Shown here: positions 55,597 to 64,000 of the stretch, piece by piece
Position numbering within the stretch: the first letter of the stretch is position 1
Layout of the letters: the number at the start of each line of letters is the position of its first letter
Assembly (NCBI GenBank): GCA_023014485.1
Contig: JAJOZX010001569.1
Coordinates: 387,001 to 451,000 of the forward strand
From: Bathynomus jamesi
Taxonomy: Eukaryota > Arthropoda > Malacostraca > Isopoda > Cirolanidae
DNA: 64,000 bases
Direction: 5' to 3'
Notes under the pieces: model-generated
What the model saw: the letters and a program-made list of their open reading frames with translations, nothing else
Databases searched by the model: none
What the model was told of the DNA's origin: nothing
Translations under genes and position numbers: made by a program

Positions 55597-58500
55597 ATCT
55601 TAATATTGTGGCGACCCTTTACCAGGATCTTAACAGATTTTAAGAAGAAGATTTTAACAAGAAGATAAGATTTTAACAAGAAGATTTTAACAAGATTTTA
55701 ACAAGAAGATTTTAACAAGAAGATTTTAACAAGAAGATTTTAACAAGAAGATTTTAACAAGAGGCCACTCTTTGGCCAAGAATAGAAATTACCCTGCATC
55801 AGGATAAAACCAGTTGACCGGCGTGTCACGACTTCTTGTTCGTAACATCCACCCTTGAACCGGTGTGTCACGACTCCAAGTTCTCCACGCCTAGTTTTCA
55901 TCCAAGAAGAAGTAGCCAGCAAGACGTCTTCAGGACACGTCTCAAGGATTTCCCCATAGAAAATTTTGTTAAGTACAGTTTGTTTTTTAAGTAATTTATA
56001 AACACTTGAAAAGTCCGTATTATTAACAGTTAATATTTAGTATGGAGCCAGAATTAACACAAAACACAGTGAACACTTCAGAAACCAGTGATACACTTTT
56101 TTTTAGTGAAACAGTAATTGTCACAGAAGTTAATTGTCAGAGAGTTAATTGTAACAGAGTTAATTGTAACAGAGTTAATTGTAACAGAGTTAATTTCAAA
56201 GAGAGTTAATTTCAAAGAGTTAATTTCAAAGAGAGTTAATTTCAAAGAGAGTTAATTTCAGTTATTTTCACTGTTATAGTCAGTATAGAATAATTTTATT
56301 TTATGTACCAAACATAATAGTACCAGAGTGAAATGTTGTTTACATTTTATATTTTTATTTGCAAATTTTTTTTCAAATTATTGAATTTGAATTGACTTGC
56401 AAATTAAGAAAGAGAGTGTTTATAGAGTTTATAGATTTAGAGAGATACTTGAAGTAATTTTGAAGTCAGTTTTGAAGTCATTTTTTGAAGTCATTTTTTA
56501 AAGTCATTTTTGAAGTCAGTTTTTGAAGTCAGAAGGTTGCACCAAGAGGGTCAACCAAACCCCAGAGGATAATAGTCTCCACTTGATTGAGATCAAGTGC
56601 AGTCATTTTCCGTTTTCAGTTAATCTTCACTTGATAGCAGTTCAAGTGCAAGTCAGACAGTTTCAGAATACTTGACAAGCGTTCAAGTCAGACAGTTTCA
56701 GAATACTTGATAGAGTTCAAGTTACAGTTTCAGAATACTTGATAGAGTTCAAGTTACAGTTTCAGAATACTTGATAGAGTTCAAGTTAGAGAGTTTTATT
56801 CCAAGTCAGAGAGTTTTATTCCAAGTCAGAGAGTTTTATTCCAAGTCAGAGAGTTTTATTCCAAGTCAGAGTTTAAGTCCCAAGTCATTTCAATGCAGTC
56901 AATTGAATTCAACTTTTTCTTTGTAATTTAAGAGAATTTAATTTAAGAAAATGTAATCTAAGAATTTGATTCAACCTTTTTTTTTTGTTGTAAAAGAGAA
57001 TTTAATTCAACCTGAATTGACCGATTTGCGTCTTTAGTTTAACCTTTCTTTGTTTTGTTGTAAGAAGGAAATTGACCGATTTGTCTTTTCTTTTTCATGC
57101 CATTGTTGCGTATATAAATATATAGGTAAAATGACATTTTATTGTTTGTAACCAAAACAGTTTTTACAATTGTTTGTAATGACTTTGGTAATTATTGTAA
57201 TGTATATGTGATAATAATAGTTGTGTAATAATTAATTAATCGATCTTGTCCCAATGACTCCTTTTAAATTACTATGCTGAGGAGCATACCGTCCCTCCAT
57301 TTTGTTTCAACTCTCTTAATTTCTAAGTAGTGTGACAAGCAATCTTTTTTTAAAGAGCAAAGTGCTCACGAAAGATGTAATTGTCAATTTCAGACTTATA
57401 CCCCCCGCTTAGTCACTCAATTCCCCCGAATGTAGTACTCCAAACTTTTTTTTTTTTTTTTTTTTTAAAAACCCCAACCCCAGTTGAACCGTGTCAACCA
57501 GAGAAATGGTTCAACCATGGTTAATTCCTCTTTGGTACGATGGAACATAACCTCAATTTAGGTTAAGTGTTTTTTTTATATTACAGTATATGTTTAGTTC
57601 ATTATAGTTTATAATTGATTTCTATTCTTAACTTTTATATTTTTTATATTTTTTTTATTCAATGAATACTGAGTAATTGGGTTGGTCGAATTTAATTAAT
57701 TGTGTGTCAAAATATCAAATAATTCAAATTCTATCAACATTTAACGAAAGAGTATAATTTTTCTACTTAACATGCAAAAATTATTAAACCTTTTTAATAT
57801 TTTTTTTATTATATAAAAATAATTTTTAATTAAAAATTTACCTGAAATTATTAAAAGAAAAGATTGTTCGAAATGCTTTCCTTCCATTTCAATAACTTTT
57901 TTATTCTTGGCCGAAACTCATCTAAGGTTCGATTTACTTTTATTTTCAAGAATATTATAAAATTATGTTTAGCTCATTAAAATGCATAAATTGATTTCTA
58001 TTGTTAATTTGTATTCTTAATTTTCTTAATTCAATTATCGTAGGGATGCTTCTGGTTAATGTTAATGGTTATATAGTTCATAGATAGCTACGAATGTTAC
58101 AATGTTACTAGTCGAATTTAATTCCATCTTCAAAATTTAATTTTTAATACCGCTAGATTTACTTTTTCATTAATTGTAAGTTCCTCTAAGTTCGTTTTTT
58201 AATTACCTTATACGTGTAACTGATTAATTATGTAAAATCTAAATCATAATTGAATTTTATTACTTTTGACACATTCGAATTCATTTACGTTCCGTCCCTC
58301 CAGTCACTTTCATATTAAACTCATATGCATACACCATCATTAATACTACCTGTAATTTAGAATTTTATAATAATTGACCTTGAGCTTAAAGGATTTTATA
58401 ATAATAATAATGATAATATAATAACAATAACTGACTTAAACTTAAAAGATTTTATAACCCTAAACCCATCTTAAATTATTATACATTATTTTTAAACTTT

Positions 58501-59245
58501 GTTAATTCAAAAACCTTCCAAATGCCTACACATTTGACCACAGGTCTATACATCATCCACTACGTAATTCGATTTGTACCTAAAACAGTCAATAAAAATG
58601 CATGTATGCACATTATATATACTATATATATACAGCCCTTATGCTAAAATCATTGAATATCACAATAAAACTATTTCATTACGTAAGTGCAAACTATGCT
58701 GTTTAGTCTTAATCATTTGTGCTTTCTAATATATCTTGCTCATGCATTTATTCAGTTACTTGAACAATCCTATCAGCTAATCTGTCCCTCGAAATTGTAA
58801 AATACACACTTTGCACCTAATACACCCAAATACACACTTGACCACAGGTCTATACATCATCCATTACATAATTCGATTTTTTACCTACAATAGTCAATAA
58901 AATTAGTTACGAATTGTACTATCATGGTAACCATGAAAATCCATGAACTTTAAAATTTATATTTTTCCCTTTTACCTATTCATTATGAATGTAATTTTCC
59001 CCACAGAAAATAAAATTTTGCTACAAAAATTTAACAATACCATTCTTTGTCTAACTTAATTGTTTGTCTAAATTAAAGTATTAACCTTTGAATTTTTTTT
59101 TATATTATATAATAACACTTGTTCTGTATAAAAATTTGTAATGTAAAGAAAAATTCGTCATCTAACTTGAAGTAGTTAGGATGTTATTTTCTCATTTGTA
59201 TTGTATTAATGGTACCCTACTAGATTATTGTATAAATATCATTTT

Positions 59246-59256
59246 AGAGGGGGAAC
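59246..59256 (+). promoter_or_regulatory. Polypurine tract of the LARD
   Basis: agagggggaac directly upstream of the 3' LTR, the position where plus-strand priming occurs in LTR retroelements. Confidence 0.7.
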
Positions 59257-59258
59257 AA

Positions 59259-61173
59259 TGTAAAAAATGAACAACGAATAATCCATATTCATTTTTACAT
59301 AAGAACCAAAATCGCTTAACGCGAGTTTGGATAATAATTTTACTTGTAGCTTCCTATTTTTGTTCGTGTCACAACCCTACGATCTACCATATCTATGGTT
59401 TAGTCGTATCCATTTTCCATTTGTTATAGAAGTTATTATGAATTATGAATTGTCTTGCATCTCACCCTCGACCCTAGATTATGCATACACATTGCATGTA
59501 ACAGGATTGGAACCCGTAGTTGTACTTCTTAGTCATTACTACCCACTCTTTGTCTCTAATTCGTTCTTGTAAATCTTCCTAATAATGATTTGTACTATAC
59601 GTAAAAATTCAATAACTTGACGTCACATTTTCCCGTCATTTATTTCCCTTCATCATATATCTAGTATTCAATGTATGAAAATTCTTTAACATCATAATAA
59701 AAACTGTACACTCTATAGAAGTCATTATTTATATGTTATGTAGTATAAATATAACTATTATTCGACCATATACCCCAACCCCATACAACCATATCTTATC
59801 TTGACCATTATCGTATGTCAATTTTATTAAATATTCATTTTTGCTATGAAACGCCAAACTTTAGGCCTTCGTTCGAAAACGCAAAAATACGTTCTTGTAT
59901 TGTTTTTTTTATTATTTTTTTTCAAGTGCGTTCACCCCTCAAGATATTCATAATGCTTAGTAAGATCAAATTCCGCTCACTACGACAGATTCGAACGCCT
60001 CAAAGATAAAATATCTCCTTTCGCTCTGATTTCAAATTTATAACATATTATAACATATTATAACATATTATGTTGTATATAAATCCAAACCATATGTGCC
60101 CATGTACTTTGTATTATATTTCTAACATCTTAATTGTCTATTAATATGAAACACTGTAAAAACAAAACAAAGTTATAGTAACTGTTTAATTGTAATCAAC
60201 TGTAATACTTTAATTTAATATAAAGTAATGTACTTTAATGAAACTGTAATTAATAATAACTTGTAATGTACTTCATTGAAACTGTAATTAAATGTAATGA
60301 TTTAATTTATAATGTAAGAATGTACTTTAAATAGAACTTTAATGGACAATCATAAGCGAATGTGAAGTAATCCATAATTGTAATCGTAATTGTAATGAAC
60401 CAAAATTAATACGTACTCAGTCGTGTACTTAAATTGTACTTATGTGTACTATTACGAAATGATATCGCCTTCATAAATGTAGACGGCGAAAAATACAAAT
60501 TAGTTTTTATTTTTATTTTTTTAAATTTTTATTTGCAATCTTTCAAACATCTGATCATGTGTTTAAAAGGGGGAAACTTAACCTTCGACTGTCTTCCCCC
60601 AAACATTTAGGTTTATATTATACATGTATCTGTAAAATTACGGCACTTGATTAAGTCACTTCATTATAGCACTTCATTACGACTCCCTTGTTAGCAGCCT
60701 TGCTGCGGGGGGGGCAGAGGCCCCTTGCCTTCTTATATTTTTAGATTCCGGCCTGAGCCATGGTCGAAAGAGGTCGAACCTCTACCCCTGTAAATTCAGA
60801 GCACTACCTGTACATTTTGAGAAGTAAACTAAATGTAAGAGAAACTTTTTATTTTCCCCTTCGAGCCGTGCTCTCTTCAGAAGAACTTAGTCGGTAAAGT
60901 CGATAATTTTAGTATCAGAGAAAGTATCAGAGAAAGTATCAGAGTATTATAGAAAGAGAAGAATTAAAAATTGGCGACCCTTTGCCCAAATTAAGAGACA
61001 ACCCAGCACCATAGAAGATATTGGCATAACAGTCTGGCGAGTCTGTAGCCAAGAGTTTAACAAGAGGTGACCGAAAAGAATTAGAATGTTATAGAAGAAA
61101 TATCCGTTGCTTGCCTCCTAACTAGAACCCCCGTCGATCCGAACCACCCCAGGGCCATAGACGGAGGGGTTAA
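59259..61173 (+). repeat. LARD 3' LTR
   Basis: Begins tgtaaaaaatgaacaacg and matches the 5' LTR to gacggaggggttaa, where a (TA)n run starts instead of the terminal ca. Differences are mostly single bases and small indels, for example a 3 bp deletion near 59437. Confidence 0.87.
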
Positions 61174-61215
<42 letters not shown>

Positions 61216-61221
<6 letters not shown>

Positions 61222-61513
61222 CTGCAATGACCGCGCAGTATATTAACGTATAGAAACGACGTAAGTATAGAGGAGTGTTCTGCACACGAGGAAGAGAAAT
61301 AACAAACAAATGAAAAATAAGGCACCCGCCCGGGAATCGAACCCAGGATCTTCCAATTGCCGGTCAGACGTGCTAACCACTACACCACGGAGCCACGATA
61401 GTCAGAAGTGCCTTATTTTTCATTTGTTTGTTATTTCTCTTCCTCGTGTGCAGAACACTCCTCTATACTTACGTCGTTTCTATACGTTAATATACTGCGC
61501 GGTCATTGCAGTT
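61216..61513. repeat. Inverted pair of SINE tails around a tRNA-like head
   Basis: 61216-61323 is the reverse complement of about 61410-61515 (arms contain cttcctcgtgtgcagaacac and tactgcgcggtcattgcagt). Between them lies one antisense tRNA-like head (61321-61394). Either two SINE copies sit tail to tail or a partial inverted duplication occurred. Confidence 0.75.
61321..61394 (-). tRNA. tRNA-like SINE head (antisense copy)
   Basis: 74 nt, identical to the + strand copy at 61602-61675. D-arm gtgtagtggttagcac, anticodon stem tctga/ttgga with loop ccggcaa, T-arm ctgggttcgattcccgg. The acceptor stem pairs poorly at positions 4 and 7, position 33 is C rather than T, and two extra bases follow the T-arm. 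It is therefore read as a tRNA-derived SINE promoter rather than a working tRNA. Confidence 0.6.
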
Positions 61514-61595
61514 AAATGTACATATTCACGATTTGCGAGGGTGCCCTCTCAAGGCATTGGTTTCTGCCCTGTGTAGGAGAATTACAACTTCTGAC

Positions 61596-61749
61596 TATCG
61601 TGGCTCCGTGGTGTAGTGGTTAGCACGTCTGACCGGCAATTGGAAGATCCTGGGTTCGATTCCCGGGCGGGTGCCTTATTTTTCATTTGTTTGTTATTTC
61701 TCTTCCTCGTGTGCAGAACACTCCTCTATACTTACGTCGTTTCTATACG

Positions 61750-61750
<1 letters not shown>
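61596..61750 (+). mobile_element. tRNA-derived SINE, sense copy
   Basis: The tRNA-like head 61602-61675 is followed by an unrelated tail (ttatttttcatttgtttgtt to cgtcgtttctatacg) that ends at a (TA)n microsatellite. The head has both internal polymerase III boxes: A-box-like tggtgtagtgg and B-box ggttcgattcc. Confidence 0.65.
61602..61675 (+). tRNA. tRNA-like SINE head (sense copy)
   Basis: Begins ggctccgtggtgtagtgg and ends gggcgggtgcc. A cloverleaf can be drawn with good D, anticodon and T stems, but the acceptor is imperfect. The anticodon triplet by position would be GGC (Ala-like). A frame crossing it is not a gene. Confidence 0.6.
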
Positions 61751-61783
<33 letters not shown>

Positions 61784-61795
61784 CATATATATATA

Positions 61796-61835
<40 letters not shown>

Positions 61836-61998
61836 AATAAAACCACGAAGGAAAGGAAACACAAAATGGTGCTCAAGCGCTTTGTCTAATGACATCCTCA
61901 GGAACACTGAAGTACATACAAGGGTTACAGCCTATATATAGGTTACAGAAAAAAAATAAATAAATAAATAAAAAAATTTAAAAAAATAAAAATAATAT

Positions 61999-62062
<64 letters not shown>

Positions 62063-62117
62063 TATATATATACACATATATATATATATATATACATATA
62101 TACCTATATATACATAT
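61750..62117. repeat. (TA)n microsatellites around a Penelope-type fragment
   Basis: TA runs with interspersed ca/tt (61750-61831 and 61998-62117). The intervening 61836-61925 block matches 19040-19105. Its minus strand reads cctgaggatgtcattagac, a CTGAGGA core plus a short GTC-ATTA-GAC stem, reminiscent of a hammerhead ribozyme. Here the GAAA is altered to aaag. (AAAT)n follows at 61950-61995. Confidence 0.6.
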
Positions 62118-62287
62118 ATATATGCAATAAACGGAGAAGTAAAAATAAAAATTAAAAATTAAAGGATTATCAGAGAGGCATACAGATTTGTAAGGAAAAA
62201 ATATCGATTTTTAGCACAAGATCAAATGAATTATAAAAATACAAATTTATACTGGAAATCTGCCCGGGTTTTAACACTCTGCCCTTT
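62118..62287. repeat. Left inverted repeat of the Penelope-like element
   Basis: Runs from atgcaataaacggagaagt to cactctgccctt, ending two bases before the ORF start. No mismatch with the right arm was seen on reading. Confidence 0.88.
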
Positions 62288-62289
62288 TC

Positions 62290-63261
62290 ATGTCCACTTC
62301 ACCTTCTCTGCCCTACCTTTACGGTCTTATTAAAACCCACAAACCTGGCAACCCTATGCGCCCTATTATTAGCTCGGTGGGCTCTATTACTTATAAACTC
62401 TCCAAATGGCTTGTCAAAGTCTTGTCCCCCATTCTCGGAACTATCTCTGATTCACATGTAAAAAATTCCATGGATCTTACTGAAAAATTGAATAATGCAC
62501 GTACTGAAACTAACGATAGATTGATCAGTTTTGACGTTTGTTCATTGTTTACAAAAGTGCCGATTGACGATATGCTTGACTTTCTCTCCCAAGAATTACA
62601 TAAGTATGACCTGCCACTACCTTCACACATTGTTTTGGAACTTATTAAGCTTTGCATCAAAGACTGTAAATTCACTTTCAATAACGAGTATTATCAACAA
62701 GTTTTTGGGATGGCCATGGGCAACCCCTTATCGCCCCTCCTCTCCAATATTTATATGGAGTTTTTCGAAATTACTTACATTCCGAGAATCCTGGGGGTTG
62801 GCATCCCTTGGTTGCGGTACGTCGACGATATTTTGTGTATCTGGCCCATGAATCGTGACCTGGATAACTTCCTCCTTCAGTTAAATGATCAAGTCCCCTC
62901 CATTAAGTTTACTTTAGAAGTGGAACAAGACAATTCAATCCCATTTTTGGATGTGCGTGTACATAGGGAAAGCCCAGGTTTTAAGTTTAGTATCTATCGG
63001 AAAACAACAAACAATTTGTCCTACGTACACTTTTACTCGGGACATGACACCCCCACTAAGAAGGCCATTTTTTCATCAATGTTTCTCCGCGCCCTTAGAT
63101 CGCCAGTCCGGAATACATCGATGCCGAATTGGAAAAAATCAACGGTATTGGAAGTGATCTTTGTTATCCATCTGCGTTTATGGAATCTTGTCTCAACAAG
63201 GCAAAACGAACTTTTTATCGTGTCAATAATAACACTCGTACTTTGTCAAAAAATATTTTAG
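62290..63261 (+). pseudogene. Penelope reverse transcriptase (5' truncated)
   Basis: Reads SPSLPYLYGLIKTHKPGNPM, RPIISSVGSITYKLSKWL, LISFDVCSLFTKVPIDDML (first catalytic Asp), YQQVFGMAMGNPLSPLLSNI, WLRYVDDILCIWPMN (catalytic YVDD at residues 177-180) and NSIPFLDVRVHRESPGFKF. These are the standard Penelope RT blocks, closest to telomerase RT in overall grouping. The N-terminal ~200 residues normally upstream are missing at the inverted repeat. A frameshift near 63095-63130 (after SMFLRALRSP) separates it from the endonuclease frame. The last residues of this ORF are out of frame. Confidence 0.9.
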
Positions 63262-63740
63262 TACTTCCATTTTTCCCGGGCTTTTTAGGCATTGCTAATG
63301 TACTTAAACTTTTGGATATTAATGTAGTATTTTCATATAACAATATTGTGAAAAATATCATAGTAAAAAATAGCCCTACCAATAATTCAGGCATTATCTA
63401 TAAAATTGGTTGTAAACAATGTGATTCCTTTTACATAGGTCAGACGGGAAAGGATTTGCACACACGTATAAAACAGCATCAATATTCCGTTAGAACAGGA
63501 CAGTTGTACAGTGCCCTCTTTGTCCATTTGTCAGAGTTATCCCACTGTATTGATTGGAATAATGCTTCAGTTTTATTCCACTCTAGCAACATTGTTAATA
63601 GAAATATCCTTGAGTCTGCCATTATCCAACTTTCAAATAACTTCAACATAAGCAAAGGTCTTTTTCAACTCGATCCTGTTGTTTTGAATTCCTTCAAAAC
63701 AGATTTAGATAAGAAGGGTAGAACGCTAAATCTTTGGTAA
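63100..63740 (+). pseudogene. Penelope linker and GIY-YIG endonuclease
   Basis: Continues in a shifted frame with EKINGIGSDLCYPSAFMESC and KRTFYRVNNNTRTLSKNILV, then the nuclease: GIIYKIGCKQCDSFYIGQTG (the GIY...YIG pair with a CxxC between, as in Penelope elements), DLHTRIKQHQYSVRTG (catalytic Arg helix) and the C-terminal NRNILESAIIQLSNNFNI (catalytic Glu). The stop is at 63738-63740. The nuclease nicks target DNA for priming. The domain itself has no lesion. Confidence 0.88.
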
Positions 63741-63807
63741 ACTTGTATGCTACTTTATTAACTTTTAATTTTCATTTTATTTTTATATACATCGAAATTT
63801 GACCATA

Positions 63808-63976
63808 AAGGGCAGAGTGTTAAAACCCGGGCAGATTTCCAGTATAAATTTGTATTTTTATAATTCATTTGATCTTGTGCTAAAAATCGATATTTTTTCC
63901 TTACAAATCTGTATGCCTCTCTGATAATCCTTTAATTTTTAATTTTTATTTTTACTTCTCCGTTTATTGCATATAT
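63808..63976. repeat. Right inverted repeat of the Penelope-like element
   Basis: Starts 68 bases after the endonuclease stop with aagggcagagtgttaaaac, ends ctccgtttattgcatatata and then (TA)n to the window edge. Confidence 0.88.
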
Positions 63977-64000
63977 ATGTGTGTATATATATATATATAT

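Larger units (their letters stand above)
55576..59258 (+). repeat. LARD interior: tandem-repeat-rich, non-coding
   Basis: It holds successive short arrays: aagaagattttaac units (55635-55762), gagttaattgtaaca then gagttaatttcaaa (56128-56260), ttttgaagtca (56460-56530), agtttcagaatacttgatag (56688-56780) and agagttttattccaagtc (56785-56870). A T20 run lies at 57446-57466. A ~75 bp segment around 'gaccacaggtctatacatca' occurs twice (58535-58600, 58838-58905). Stops are dense in all frames. Confidence 0.8.
53655..61173 (+). mobile_element. Large non-coding LTR element (LARD-like), ~7.5 kb
   Basis: Two ~1.9 kb direct repeats (53655-55575, 59259-61173) enclose a 3.7 kb interior with no ORF of note. 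A primer-site-like tggcgaccctttaccagg follows the first LTR (55579), and a purine-rich agagggggaac lies just before the second (59246-59256). The 3' LTR starts tgtaaaaaatg. The 5' LTR ends gggttaaca. The copies differ at few places, so insertion is fairly recent. Such elements depend on proteins from another retrotransposon. (TA)n borders both sides and hides any duplication. Confidence 0.85.
62118..63976 (+). mobile_element. Penelope-like element with inverted terminal repeats
   Basis: The left arm 62118-62287 is an apparently identical reverse complement of 63808-63976 (for example ctgcccgggttttaacactc / gagtgttaaaacccgggcag). Between them lies a reverse transcriptase and GIY-YIG endonuclease gene. 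Penelope-like elements commonly carry LTR-like repeats in direct or inverted orientation and are often 5' truncated. Both apply here. (TA)n flanks both sides. Confidence 0.9.

Noticed and set aside
61602..61675. Functional tRNA gene
   Set aside because: Acceptor mismatches, C at position 33 and attachment to a repeated tail favour a SINE head.

Overview
This window looks like repeat-dense intergenic DNA from an arthropod, most likely a decapod crustacean. Four things suggest this: the sequence is AT-rich, CCTAA/TTAGG-type telomere-like runs recur, long (TA)n, (CA)n and (AAT)n microsatellites are common, and the transposon mix (BEL/Pao, Gypsy, CR1/L2-like LINEs, Penelope-like, hAT, mariner, Merlin-like, plus several poorly classified arthropod transposase families) fits. 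I see no convincing host protein-coding gene. Almost every supportable coding region belongs to a transposable element (TE), and most are pseudogenes. The species assignment is inference.

Layout. 1-1.7 kb holds the worn remnant of a transposon related to the next block. 2.66-14.53 kb is one nested unit: an unclassified transposon with ~750 bp terminal inverted repeats (TIRs), broken by two head-to-tail LINE copies (4.25-7.45 kb), a 3.26 kb transposon of another family (8.96-12.22 kb) and a hAT-type MITE with a perfect 8 bp target-site duplication (TSD; 12.56-13.81 kb). 14.5-19.1 kb has a 21 bp tandem array, two decayed Merlin-like copies, several foldback elements and an interstitial telomere-like tract. 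19.2-21 kb is a broken mariner-type element carrying a nested MITE. 21.5-27.7 kb has a LINE endonuclease fragment, a hAT whose ends merge into microsatellites, a solo LTR and a hAT pseudogene. 29.37-30.74 kb is a complete mariner-like element with an unbroken DD41D transposase.

31.3-48.4 kb is a second nest. It has an antisense Gypsy fragment interrupted by an internally deleted LTR element, an antisense hAT fragment, and a BEL/Pao retrotransposon with both LTRs. The BEL integrase is split by a complete 3.16 kb DNA transposon with an intact ~748-residue ORF, ~60 bp TIRs and a perfect 8 bp TSD. A sense-strand Gypsy copy follows. 48.69-53.2 kb is a transposon of the same family as the 9-12 kb one, itself carrying a hAT-type MITE. 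53.65-61.17 kb is a large non-coding LTR element (LARD-like: ~1.9 kb LTRs, ~3.7 kb repetitive interior). 61.2-61.75 kb has tRNA-derived SINE copies in inverted and direct orientation. 62.1-64 kb is a Penelope-like element with reverse transcriptase and GIY-YIG domains between apparently identical ~170 bp inverted repeats.

The most distinctive material is the set of three related transposase loci (9.4-11.8, 42.6-44.8 and 50.5-52.7 kb) carrying DGxxxNTG or DTTAxNTG motifs. The nesting gives them real boundaries. All coordinates and motifs come from reading the sequence. Family names come from general knowledge of these protein families, not from a search.
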